Source: Aspidapion aeneum
Taxonomy: Eukaryota; Arthropoda; Insecta; Coleoptera; Brentidae
Reading direction: 5' to 3'
NCBI GenBank assembly: GCA_963576565.1
Contig: OY755038.1
Span: 139,448,989 to 139,512,988 of the forward strand
Length of the DNA: 64,000 nt
How positions within the stretch are numbered: the stretch's first letter is position 1; each line of letters starts with the position of its first letter. Below, piece after piece: positions 41,613 through 51,996 of this stretch. A program made the position numbers and the translations under genes. The notes under the pieces were generated by a model, which was not told the DNA's origin, made no database searches, and was given only the letters and a program-made list of their open reading frames with translations.

Positions 41613-43910
41613 TCGTTTACAAAACGCGCTATCCTAAGCCTGAGTGCCAGGATTTTCGATCCCCTTGGATTTCTGGCACCCGTCACACTTTTTGCTAAAT
41701 TAATGATTCAAACGTTGTGGATGGAAGGTTTGGATTGGGTTGCAACCCCGTGTGTCGATACCATCGAACGATGGACACAGTTTAGGGATCAATTACCGCT
41801 TTTATCGCAACTTGAAATACCGCGTCAAATTACTTTAAATAAAATTAATAAAGAGTGCGATCTTCTTGGTTTTTGTGACGCATCACAGAAAGCAATGGCT
41901 TGCGTTATTTATTTACGATTTTCTGATGATTCGGGTAAAGCCAAAATATTTTTTGTTATGGGTAAAACTAAAGTAGCTCCCATTAGAAAGAATTTATCAA
42001 TTCCGCGATTAGAACTTGAGTCTGCTCTCATGCTTTCTAAGTTAATTTCGTATACAACTGACGTTTTCAAAAATAACTTACAAGTTCAAAATATCTACGC
42101 GTGGTCTGATTCCACTATCGCTTTGTATTGGATCAAAAGTCCACCTTACAAATGGAAAACATTTGTTTCTAACAGAGTTTCTAGAATTCAGGAAAATGTA
42201 GCACCTTCTGCGTGGGATCACGTGACTTTTGAACATAACCCGAGTGACTGCGCGTCAAGGTCGCTTTTTCCGCGCGATTTACTTAGTTCAAGTAACTGGT
42301 TTACAGGTCCAAAATGGCTTGAAGAACCAAAAGAAAATTGGCCTAAATCAATCGAAATTAAATTAGACAAAGAATTGGCTTCCTCGGAGGAGCGTAATTA
42401 TCTATCTTTCGGTACATTTACTGAAGATTCTAACTGCTTTGACCACTTAATTGAAAAATTTTCATCTCTACCACAACTGCAAAGAATTGTTGCATATATT
42501 CTCCGATTTGTGAAACTCTTACGTCAAAAAACGGTTCCTCTTGAGGTAAAATTTAGTGAAAATCTCACAATCTCAGAGTTGGATAATGCTCTTTTTTCTT
42601 TAACAAAGTTTGTTCAGCACAAGGTTTTTGCCGAGGACATAGCAAATATTACTGCAAATAAAAGTCCTGCTAAATATTTAAGAAAATTAGGAGCTTTCTT
42701 GGATAAAAATGGTATTCTTCGTGTTGGAGGCCGCTTAATAAATGCTAAATTACATTATGATCAAAAACACCCAGCAATTCTTCCACGCGATCACCGTCTT
42801 ACAAAATTAATTATCGACCACTTTCATACTATCTACCTTCATCCAGGAAGGCAAACTTTATTATTTTTGCTTATGCAGCGATTTTGGATCTTGTCACCTA
42901 GGCGTGCTATCACGTCAGTGCTATCAAATTGTAAAAATTGCTGGATCCTTAATCCAAAACCTTATCAACCAGGCCCTATGGGCAATCTACCTGTTCTACG
43001 GGTATCTCAAATAAAACCCTTTAGCTGTATTGGAATAGACTATGCAGGGTTTTTTACTACCGCTTTATCTAAAACACGAAACCCAAAAACGACCAAGTCG
43101 TACGTGTGCATTTTTAAGTGCTTCGCCACTTGCGCAATGCATCTAGAGATCGTTTCAGATTTATCTTGTGAAGCATTTATGAGTGCATTTCGTAGGTTTA
43201 CCTCACGTAGAGGAAGAGTTTCCCGGATAGTGTCAGACAATGCAACTTGCTTCACGGCTGCAGATAAACAATTGCGAGAGATTTTTAAAAAATCTGCTGA
43301 AAAGGAACACATTGAATGGCACTTTCAACCACCCTCAGCCCCACATTTTTCGGGATTAGCTGAATCAGGCGTCAAGTCCTTTAAAACACATTTACATAGG
43401 GTTGTTGGTGACCAGATTTTAACATTTGAGGAATTTTACACAGTTATCGTCCAAATTGAATCCTTATTAAATAGCAGACCGCTCTGCAGCGTCTCTTCTG
43501 ATCCTAACGATCTTTCTGTCCTAACCCCAGGACATTTTCTCACCCTGGAACCTCTATCCGCCTTGCCTGATCACGATTTATCGCATCTAAAACTAAACCG
43601 ATTGGATAGGTGGCAAATGCTTCAACGTATGCACCAGGATTTTTGGGCAAGATGGAAAAACGAATATTTAAATACGTAGCAACAGAGGGGAAAGTGGCTG
43701 GAACCCACTTTTCCTCTTCCTGAAATTGGAACTTTGGTGGTCATTAAAGCAGATAATGTCTCGCCATCGCAGTGGCCTCTAGGTAGAATCTTAGAGCTAC
43801 ATCCCAGCAAAGATAAAGTAGTAAGAGTAGCGACAGTGGTAACTTGTCAAGGAACTTACAAAAGACCTTTAGTCAAGTTGTGTCTACTGCCCTTTGCTGA
43901 AAAGCATTAA
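41613..43910 (+). pseudogene. Outer BEL RNase H-like region and integrase
   Basis: Resumes the pol gene cut at 34,230: SLSARIFDPLGFLAPVTLF; RNase H-like part with LLGFCDASQKAMACVIYL, PRLELESALMLSKLI and YAWSDSTIALYWI; integrase zinc domain (HFHTIYLHPGRQ, SNCKNCW); rve core with IGIDYAG, RIVSDNATCF and GLAESGVKSFK, so all three D-D-E residues are present; and DUF5641. A TAG at about 43,677 interrupts the protein just before DUF5641 (GTLVVIKADNVSPSQWPLGR, YKRPLVKLCLLP), which then stays open to the TAA at 43,910. The open part from the first ATG is 41,703-43,679. Confidence 0.92.
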
Positions 43911-43940
43911 AAGAATAATGATTCTTTTCGGGGCGGAGCA

Positions 43941-44463
43941 TGTTCGGGCTTCACCCTCAAAATTAGTTTATAAGTATTCTTTGAATTATGTTTTCGTTTA
44001 ATTTTGCATTTCCTATCAAAGGAATTATTTTCTTTATTTTTATTGGGTTATTTTAGGTAATAATTAAATATTCATATATTTTTATAATGAAACCTTTATT
44101 TTCTTGTCGCGTCGCGTAAACTTTTACAATCTCGCGCATTCATCAAAAAATCCAAATATATGGACTTGAGCTTGCACGAGAAGTGCCCTCATGCGTCAAG
44201 AATATGAGGCAGAAAACCGTCAGAAAATGACGGAGACACTTGTCAAAAACTCGAAAAAAACGGACAAGTGGAGTTTAAATAATAACTCGCTCGAAACAAA
44301 CCCGCAATTACCCGCAATTTTGACTAGCTGATGGATACTACCCCGAGAAGACGATCCCAATGGTAAGTGCTTGCTCAATTTCCCGCATTTCTTATTTTAA
44401 TTAAATCGTTCCGCAAATTAATATTTCAAAAAAAAATTGGTAGTATACCGTATGATAGCGCTT
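43941..44463 (+). repeat. 3' LTR of outer BEL
   Basis: Begins TGTTCGGGCTTC after the purine-rich TTCGGGGCGGAGCA. See the 5' LTR entry. The right end is uncertain within about ten bases, and I could not prove a target duplication (AAAAC before the 5' LTR and AAAAG shortly after the 3' LTR are candidates). Confidence 0.85.
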
Positions 44464-46420
44464 GTCAAAAGTAACGTCATTTTAATTGTGTTACATATGC
44501 ATTCAAGTAAAATATTTGGTACTTTTAAAGGTCATTTTCTCTGTGACAGAATTTCTTAGAACTAAAAAGTAAATGGCTAGCACTAACTACGGTAAGTATA
44601 GATTTGTTTAGCATACATTTATTTAGTTAATTTTTTAATGTTATTTAGATAATTAAATTCTTATCAAAACATAACAGAAATTGAGTTTTGTTTTAAAACT
44701 CTAGTTTCAGCTGGCTCAAAAGTTAAGGATCCACTCGAATCCATCACACACTTTTATTAATTCCTTTTCTACAAAACCTCGTCTTTAATGTGGTATAAGC
44801 ATTTTTTGCGGTATTTTGAGGTATAACTCAAGAAAACGATTTCCAGAGTTTCAAGCATTTGCATATTGTGTGACATTTTAATAAGCCACATTTCCATCTA
44901 AATGTCCCACACACTATAATTTAAATTTAATAAAAAAATATAACTCTGTTTTGGTTTATTAACAACTTTACCTAGTTAAAAAAGGGACTAAACACATTTT
45001 ACAATCATATTCTGCCAATTCCTGGGCATTTAAGCTTAAAAGATTAAAATCAGAATTGGAATAAAAAATGAGTACTTATTTTCTCCGCAACTATTTATTA
45101 ATTTCCTAAAAAAATTGAATAAATATTTTTTGAGTTATAAGCTTTGGTTACAGTTATATAAACATATAGGCATACATAAAGACAAAACGGCAAAATTCAA
45201 AAATGCTTCAAATTATTTTTCACAAAAGCAAAGATATATAATTTTGGTAAAATCATCGCACTTTTTGTTGTTCTAGCTTTCAGTAGGATCACTATAGATA
45301 ATAATTAATTATAGTTTGGTATATTGTGCGCTAAAAATGACAGGAGAAAATCAGTTTGTTATATTTTAATAAAGCCAGAATTTAGAAATATTAGGGTCGA
45401 AAATTTTTCATTTAAATAAAAAAAAATTATATGTGGATTATTTTGAAATCAGAAAGTATATCCGTCTTTAAATTTATACCAAAAGTATCAAAATGTATGT
45501 TATAGTTTAAAGAGAAGTGGAAAAAAGCTGCTAGAAATGAGAACTTTTATTTGTTACAGAAATTGGTTGGAAAGTAATTTAACTTCCAAAATTTGTCTAT
45601 TACAAAGTATGTCGTCTGCTAACAAAGTTTACAGAATGCAGTGAAAACAAGTAAACGTCAGAAAACTGCACATTTGCGAAAAAAAAAACACAATTGAGGA
45701 AATATTATATGCTGCCCAAATGGAGTTTATATTACATATTTAAGCTTCCAAACTATTAAAAGTATTATTTTTAAATAACGATTTAGCTTCTGAATACATA
45801 AACTTTTTAACAAAAGTAGTAAAAGAAACGACTAACAATCAATTGTAACAAAATGAGGGGCTCTCGGTTCTTGTAGAAGTTGGCTTATCAAGGAATCAGT
45901 ACAATCTCATCCGAGAAAAAGACAGAAGTAAATTTCCTTGCTTAAATTTGCTTTCGTTACCTGGCTGGTTCCATTAAAATTGGTGGTCGGTAATCCGCAA
46001 TCAAAAGACCCCCAAAAGATTATTTGGTAAAATCCATCTTCATCGTCTCCCCGCTACTTCAGATTGTGATAATTATAGCGTAGTTTAGTTTTGTTTTGTT
46101 GTTTTTTTTATTCCTTTAAATATACGTTTTTTAAATAGATCATTTTTAAATTTATTTATTTTATTAACATGGGTTGTGGGATATAAAATTAAAGGTTATT
46201 TTATCTAGATAATGAAATTACGATCAGGGAACATAAGGGTTGTTGTTTTATTTAATTACTTTAAGTTTTAATATTAAATTTTGTTGCTATATGTACAGTA
46301 CTGCGTTAGCGTACCGCACACCTCGGCTAACTGCTCGTGCGACAATAATTTTTCATTAAATTATTAATTTTAAGAATAAAAATGCGTTTATGGACAATTT
46401 CAATAAACATTATATGCATA
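44464..46420. other. Noncoding, nothing recognised
   Basis: Two kilobases of AT-rich DNA with no frame or known domain. With 30,286-30,381 it would be the interior of the DNA transposon proposed to be split by the BEL insertion; if so, that element was nonautonomous. Confidence 0.4.
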
Positions 46421-46423
46421 TAG

Positions 46424-46475
46424 AATTTTCGGTAACTTTTATGTGTCCCGGCCCCACTGTGTGCCGGACCCTGTA
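46424..46475 (-). repeat. Terminal-repeat-like segment, partner at 30.2 kb
   Basis: Read on the minus strand: TACAGGGTCCGGCACACAGT, GGGGCCGGGACACATAAAAG, then TTACCGAAAATT. It matches 30,236-30,277 and ends at a TA dinucleotide, as Tc1/mariner-like ends do. Confidence 0.55.
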
Positions 46476-46604
46476 TAATTAAATGAACAAACAGCAATGT
46501 TCCATTCCAGCTTTACTTTAATTTAAAAAGCTCACGTTACATTTTTTTAAACACCCATTAAGACCTAGTTAATATAATATAATAATGTTTAATTTAAATA
46601 CATT

Positions 46605-47346
46605 TTTACATCACCTAGCTAAAATTTACCAAATCTATTAGTTTATATTTTTCATTAAACAACATTATTATGTATTGCATGCATGTAATAATTTAGTTAA
46701 TGTATTCTATGCACTAATAAAAAGGAATTTACTGCAGAATATTCGTCAAAGAGCCTTTTTTTACTACAAAATTATCCTCTCAAAGAAATTTATGTACCTA
46801 AATCAATGGGTAACAAACTTCTAAGCCTTAGATTTAATAAAAAAAATCAACCTTCCTTTTTATTGTTGCTAGTAGCCATTAATAAAAAAATTCTTTGATT
46901 TAGCTTCCTTATTAATTGGTGTTTATAGAGCGTTTTTAGGCAAATTGAGCGTTGACACAAAATCACTCATTCTTATCAGCGCGCAGAGTTTAAATTTAAC
47001 ACTATGTCTATTACTACTATTACCGAGTAGAACGGGCCTTTTGGTGTTAAAATTTAATTTGATAAAAACTATTCAAAACACTATATTATAATATGTAGCT
47101 TGATTGGAGATTGATTGCATTGATGGCTATGAGCATCCGGTATACAAAAGTTTGAAAAGCCACCCTGTAGCTTAGAGACAAACTGCGCAAGCGTTATATA
47201 GTTTCAAATCCCCCTGTAAATGTTTAGTACGGAGCACAACGTTAGAGAGGCGCTGATTTTTGCATGGCACTCCGGTATACTGCGCCAATTGAGTAATAAA
47301 ACTCCCACCGTGTAAGTGTCTGGTCTATCTCTGTCATTCGTCTATG
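46605..47346. repeat. Dispersed repeat, copy 2
   Basis: Aligns along its length with 655-1,428; about 90 percent identity by eye with several small gaps. It stops at CGTCTATG, directly before LINE ORF1-like sequence. This speaks for a LINE 5' region, although copy 1 has no LINE behind it. Confidence 0.7.
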
Positions 47347-47520
47347 TTCGGGACTAAAGAGCAGGTTCAGGAAATTGTGGCAATAACGGTTTGTGACACT
47401 CTAAAAACGCGGTCCCGTTAAAACAGCATTAGAGGCATTAAAAAAGACTGTTGCTGAGCTTTAAACAGCTATCCCCGAATTGATAATGAAACTGTTGATA
47501 GGAGAAATAACCTACTTTTT

Positions 47521-47973
47521 ATGAAGCTTCATGTCGAAGGGGAGCAGGACCTTGAAGAGGTAAAATTGACATGCTCTTACTTTGGTCTTGAATTATCAAA
47601 TAGGGATATTAAAGTAAAAGAGGTACCAAGCAAAATGCCAAATAAACCTCTGCTAGTCACCTTTTCATCTATTGAGCACAGAGATTTGTTGATGGAAAAG
47701 CGCAAAAAGATGGGTCGCATAAGTACAAAGTATATTACAGGAATCAAAGGAGCAGAACGTTTGATTTTTGTTAACGAGGATCTTCCCAAAGAAACTAGAC
47801 ACCTTTTTGGGCAAGCACGATCACTGAAAAAACATTATGGCTACCTTTTTGTATGGGTTACAAATGGGGAAGTATTTTGTAGGAAAACCTCAAACGTTAT
47901 AAAAATTATAAAAGAGAGCCAGATAGAGACACTTAAGCAAGCCATAAATGCCCCAGGAGGACCAACCATATAA
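47521..47973 (+). pseudogene. LINE ORF1 protein, 3' part
   Basis: 150 codons. LINE ORF1 proteins bind the element's RNA. The stretch just upstream in frame (DRRNNLLFMKLHVEGEQD) and RLIFVNEDLPKETRHLFGQA, then KKHYGYLFVWVTNGEVFCRK fit the RRM-like and C-terminal region of ORF1 proteins of Jockey/CR1/L2-type LINEs. Upstream, 47,360-47,500 looks like a broken coiled-coil part with stops and shifts. No zinc knuckle was seen. It ends 7-25 bases before the endonuclease frame opens. Confidence 0.7.
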
Positions 47974-48206
47974 AACGCCAATACATGTAACCCTTAAAAA
48001 GTTTGAAAATATCAAGCATTTTGTAGATAACAACAAAAACACATGTATGTTTAAGATACTTTATGTAAATTCAGGATCATTAAAGAACAAACTTGATGAA
48101 CTGGAAGTAATTGTTAATAAACTGATAATTATTCAAGTCATAGTTGTCACAGAGACCTGGATTTCTCAGGCAGAGACCAAATTTTATAATCTACCGGACT
48201 TCAATG
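47948..48206 (+). pseudogene. LINE endonuclease, N-terminal part
   Basis: Start of ORF2, with the apurinic-type endonuclease that nicks the target. MFKILYVNSGSLKNKLDELE has the conserved N (metal-binding N-x-x-S-L) and VIVVTETWIS holds the catalytic E-T-W. It is broken at 48,207-48,219, where the RTE tail was inserted. Confidence 0.8.
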
Positions 48207-48219
48207 TTATTTTTGCTAC

Positions 48220-48597
48220 TACTACTATGTCGGTTTAGAACGTTTTTCTACGTTGTCCGACGCCTATTCTCCACCTCCTTCGATCCTGACAATCATCCTC
48301 TGTCAGATTCTTTTGACTCATTGATCTTTGGATTGACTGTTGCCATTCTAGTTTAGGACGCCCTCTTTTTCTGCGCCCTATTGGTTGCCATTTTAGGACC
48401 TGCTTTGGTAATCTTTCGTCGTTCATCCGTTGTACATGGCCGTACCATATCAGTTGCCTTTTAGTGATGTCATCCGTTATGCTTCCCTCGATTCCCATTC
48501 TTTCTTTTATGATCTCATTTCTTATGTGATCTATTCTAGATATTCTCATTGATCTTATTGCATCCATTTCGACACTTTCCATTATTGTTTTGTATTT
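48220..48597 (-). mobile_element. RTE 3'-end insertion with 13-bp target duplication
   Basis: A 378-bp 5'-truncated copy of the LINE at 23.6-25.7 kb, minus strand. Its frame 48,582-48,235 encodes TDDITKRQLIWYGHVQRMND and GRRKRGRPKLEWQQSIQRS and reaches the normal end, without the stop of the larger copy. TTATTTTTGCTAC occurs on both sides (48,207-48,219 and 48,598-48,610). The 3' tail is a short CTACTA-type repeat. The host endonuclease frame continues on the far side. Confidence 0.92.
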
Positions 48598-48832
48598 TTA
48601 TTTTTGCTACCAGAAGCAAAAGAGGGGGCGGTTGTGCAATATTTAAAAAAAAAGACATAAAACTAAAAAAGGTTAAAGTGATAGAGGACAATAATATTTC
48701 ATTTTTACTGGCTTCAATTGAAAGCCTCAAAATACATATTGCTGTACTTTACAACCCAAGCAGCTCAAATGCTAATGAGCAATTCCACGCCAAGTCATCC
48801 AATTTGCAAAAAAAGTGTTGCCGTGACATTTA
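48598..48832 (+). pseudogene. LINE endonuclease, second part
   Basis: Continuation after the RTE insertion: RSKRGGGCAIFKKKDIKL, then FLLASIESLKIHIAVLYNPS and SNANEQF, the middle of the endonuclease fold (GGG-x-A/C and the Y-x-P-P/S-like strand). The remaining endonuclease (D, N and SDH motifs) is missing. Confidence 0.75.
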
Positions 48833-49451
48833 ATTTTTTTCTTTAATCATGCTTACTAAATGAAACAGCTTATGCTTAACCACTTTGGCATAATTTTAGA
48901 TTTTTTAATCTAATTAGTCTGTTGTACACGCATTTGAAAAGTCTAAAAACGGGCAAAATTGGACTTTAAAGAAAAAAATTATGCCCATAGTAACCAGCAC
49001 CTAAAAAAATTAATTTGTAAGTTTGAAAACATGCATAAAAGCAGTTTTCAAAAAAATGTGATGTTTAGGAAAATCTTTTATACTGGCCTAATTAGAGCAA
49101 TTTAGAGAATATCCAAAAAACGCAGAAATTTTCGTATTTTTTTGGGGTATAAATGTAATGTTTTCTTAAATTTTTGATACAGTGTTGGAAAGCTATACTC
49201 AAGGACTATATCTTCCTTGTATAAAACATATTTAAAATGTAGCCGTTACCTTGGAGTTCTACGAAGAAGTTAAGAATGTCTGGGAAATTCCTCAACTTCA
49301 GCATCAAAAATGACCCTGTCTATCGGGGTGCTGGTGGTAATCAAGTAGGGTAAATTTTTCACTGTATCATATACTTTTAAAAACTTAAGGTCACTACACA
49401 TTTTTTTGTTATTTTAATATTTTCAGTGTTGTTAAATTGCATCACAAATTA

Positions 49452-49609
49452 CAGGCGTAGATCTACGGGGGGAGGATGCTCCCCCCAAATCTGAAACTTT
49501 ACTCAGTTTTGACACATAGAATACACCTCCTGGTCACCATGCAAAATAGTCTTGTGAAACATTTATTATGATATTTTCCCCCAAAATAAAGTTTCTAGAT
49601 CCGCCCCTG
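49452..49609. mobile_element. MITE with 7-bp flanking duplication
   Basis: 158 bp. The left end CAGGCGTAGATCTACGGGG and right end CTAGATCCGCCCCTG are imperfect inverted repeats (CAGGGGCGGATCTAG type). CAAATTA stands on both sides (49,445-49,451 and 49,610-49,616); an 8-bp hAT duplication with one change would look the same. Noncoding. Confidence 0.72.
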
Positions 49610-49966
49610 CAAATTAAGGTTTATCAGAAGGTAAAATTCAATAAATTATGATCTAAACTCTCTTCATAAGGTCACTACACAAATTTTTTTAAAGTTTATT
49701 TACTTTTTTAGTAGTTACCTACTGTCATATTTAAAAAAATCGGAAAAGAAGTTGAGTTCTATAATTTCAGAAACCGAACAATTTTTTTTTCTGAGCTTGA
49801 AGTAAATTTGGCATCTATAGTTAAATCATCCAGAGGAGTGAAAGAATGGTGTCCAGTTGTTGTTTGTTTTAGATTTTAATGTAAAACAAATCGTTTCACA
49901 GTACCTCCAAACGCATCACATGGGCTTTTACCATGCGTTAGTTTTGCACTTAGTTTTTTTAATGCC

Positions 49967-50141
49967 CAGTGGCGTATGCAGAAATTTTCCAAGGGGGTTG
50001 GGAGAGGGGGTTTGCGTAAAAGCAAAGTCCTGGAAAACCATTTATTTCTTCTTTCAGAAAAATTCAATCTTTAGGAGAAGTTGTTTAATGGTTTTGGAAT
50101 GATTAGGCCTCCAACCCCCCTCCCTCCTGCGTACGCCACTG
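49967..50141. mobile_element. CAGTGGCG-ended MITE
   Basis: 175 bp from CAGTGGCGTATGCAG to CTGCGTACGCCACTG, a nearly perfect 15-bp inverted repeat. The following inner bases are also partly complementary (CCAAGGGGGTTGG against CCAACCCCCC). Flanks TTAATGCC and TTAAACCT agree at five of eight positions, so the duplication is doubtful. It shares its tips with the hAT-like MITE in the palindrome arms. Confidence 0.72.
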
Positions 50142-50787
50142 TTAAACCTGAACCATTTCATTTACCAAAGGAACAAACTAATTAATGTCCGTGTCTCACC
50201 AAAAATGTATTCTTAAAATTAAAAAAAAAAATTCCGACAGTGTACGAAGATGGGACTTGAACCCACAAACTAGGATCTCACGCAAAACAGTATGTGGCTA
50301 TAAATAAGATCCCCTAACGATGATTTTTATACATAATTTTTTTCCTTTTGCGACTCAATAAAAAATTTGATTTTTTACATGCTTTAACCAAATAACTTAA
50401 AAGTTGATGTTAAAATGACAGACCCAGATTTTTTATTTTACTTTTATTTAAACGATATATTATCAAGTAAAACAACGCACAAGCGAAGTTTTAATAGACA
50501 GATGGAAATGACAATTTTTTTAGTCAAAAGTTGCCAATTCTGAGGTTTTTGCGGTTTTTCCAATTTTAAAAAATTTAGTTTTCTGAAAGCAATAGACCTA
50601 GAAATTTTTCTTTTGCCTTGTATGATAGTCAAGTCACTGAGCTTTAATGTGCGTATAGACTTTTTTTTGATGGACCATATTCCGCACCGGTGTAAATAAT
50701 TAAAAATCGAGAAAATCATAAAATTTACTATTTTTTTAAAACTATTTTTGCCATGTCAAAAAAGTAAGGTTAATTTCTTTTCTGTAT

Positions 50788-51993
50788 AGGATTATCCAAC
50801 CAATATTAAAGATTTTCTTCCTGGAGGTTGATGAGACAGAAATTCTTAAACTAATAAATTTTCTTAAAAGCAATAAAGCATCTGGATATGATAATGTTGA
50901 AGTTAAGACTGTCAAATTATGTAAGCATGAAATAAAATATATGTTATGTAAGTTAATAAATCAGTCTCTACGTTCTGGTGAAGTTCCAAGTAAGATCAAA
51001 ATAGCAAAAGTTACCCCTTTGTATAAATCTGTTGATGAAGAATTGACAACTAATTACAGACCTTGAGTGTTTTGCCAGTTTTATCAAAAATTTTTGAAAA
51101 AGTTGTTAATTATAGGTTAACAACATATTTAAACAAAGCTAGTTTTTTTTATGTTTGGCAATATGGATTGCGCAAGTCGAGTGACACAAGCTCAGCCACC
51201 ATTGACTTTATAACTGAAATACAATTAAATTTGGACAAAAAAAAAGATATGCAGTAGTTTCGCTTGACTTGTGTAAGGCATTCGATACTGTCAACCATGA
51301 AATTTTGATTTCAAAGTTAAAAAGGTTAGGAATCACGGGAAGTTGTCTCGAATGGTTTAGAAATTATCTTTTTGATAGAGAGCAATATGTTTCTATTAAT
51401 ATAATAGTTACCAAAAAAAATTAAGTGTGGAGTACCTCAAGGGTCAGTACTGGGCCCCACACTATATCTGGTGTACATTAACTCAATGTCCTACTTAAAA
51501 TTAAAAGGCACTCTTGGCTTGTTTGCTGATGACACACTACTGTTATTTTTTGGCAAATCATATCAAGAACTAAAAGCGAACATAGGGCATGATTTAGAAA
51601 TAATAAATAATTGACTATGTAAACATTTGTTAACATTAAATCTTAATAAATCAAACTATATGTTTGTCTCATATAAAGAAATACAAAATTTAGATACCAG
51701 TAGTGTCTCAATTGGTAGCAATAAATTAAAATATGTTAGTGCAATAAAATATCTAGGACTTTATGTGGACCAGAACTTAGCGTGGGAACCCCATATTGAT
51801 AAAATAGGAGAAAGGATTGTGGCACCTGTGGGAATCATGAAAAGATTAAGTTACTCTATCCGAAGATATTTGTTAAGATCCCTTTATTTTTCATTGGTGC
51901 ACTCACATCTTCAATATTTAACTGTTGTTTGGTACCCTACTTTTAAAAATAAAATAAAACCTCTTGAAATATTGCAGAATTGTCACATTTATA
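50788..51993 (+). pseudogene. LINE reverse transcriptase (Jockey/CR1-like)
   Basis: In several frames: EILKLINFLKSNKASGYDNV, then AKVTPLYKSVDEEL and TTNYRP (RT 0-1), LPVLSKIFEKVVNYRL, SLDLCKAFDTVNHEI (motif A), CGVPQGSVLGPTLYLVYIN (motif B), GLFADDTLLLF (FADD box), KYLGLYVDQNLAWEPHI and FSLVHSHLQYLTVVWYP (thumb). These are the standard motifs of Jockey/CR1-group LINEs, different from the RTE copies. Breaks lie near 51,063, 51,255, 51,420 and 51,613. The end is cut at 51,996 by the LARD insertion. Confidence 0.88.
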
Positions 51994-51996
51994 TTC

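Larger units (their letters stand above)
30382..44463 (+). mobile_element. Outer BEL/Pao retrotransposon, split
   Basis: LTR, tRNA-Tyr-type primer site, leader, Gag-Pol polyprotein and second LTR are all present in order. The element's own sequence is about 6.7 kb. A second BEL element (34,231-41,612) sits in the region between RT and RNase H. Order Gag-PR-RT-RH-IN and families DUF1759, DUF1758 and H2C2/rve/DUF5641 are diagnostic of BEL/Pao. The copy is dead: a frameshift in Gag, a mutated protease motif, a deletion of the RT catalytic box and a stop near the end of integrase. Confidence 0.92.
48833..50787. other. Noncoding block inside the LINE
   Basis: About 1.95 kb without LINE similarity between endonuclease and RT. 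It holds two small DNA-transposon-like units (next two entries). Its own ends show no clear terminal repeats, so whether it is a single insertion or replaced sequence is open. Confidence 0.5.
47347..51996 (+). mobile_element. Jockey/CR1-like LINE, interrupted
   Basis: ORF1, endonuclease and RT parts follow in order on the plus strand, but the endonuclease is split by an RTE tail (48,220-48,597), about 2 kb of noncoding DNA separate endonuclease and RT (48,840-50,787), and a LARD-like LTR element cuts off the 3' end at 51,997. Many frameshifts and stops show that the copy is old. Confidence 0.82.

Noticed and set aside
31333..43910. Endogenous retrovirus with envelope gene
   Set aside because: Both elements end with integrase and DUF5641 followed by the purine tract; no envelope-like frame exists between pol and the LTR.
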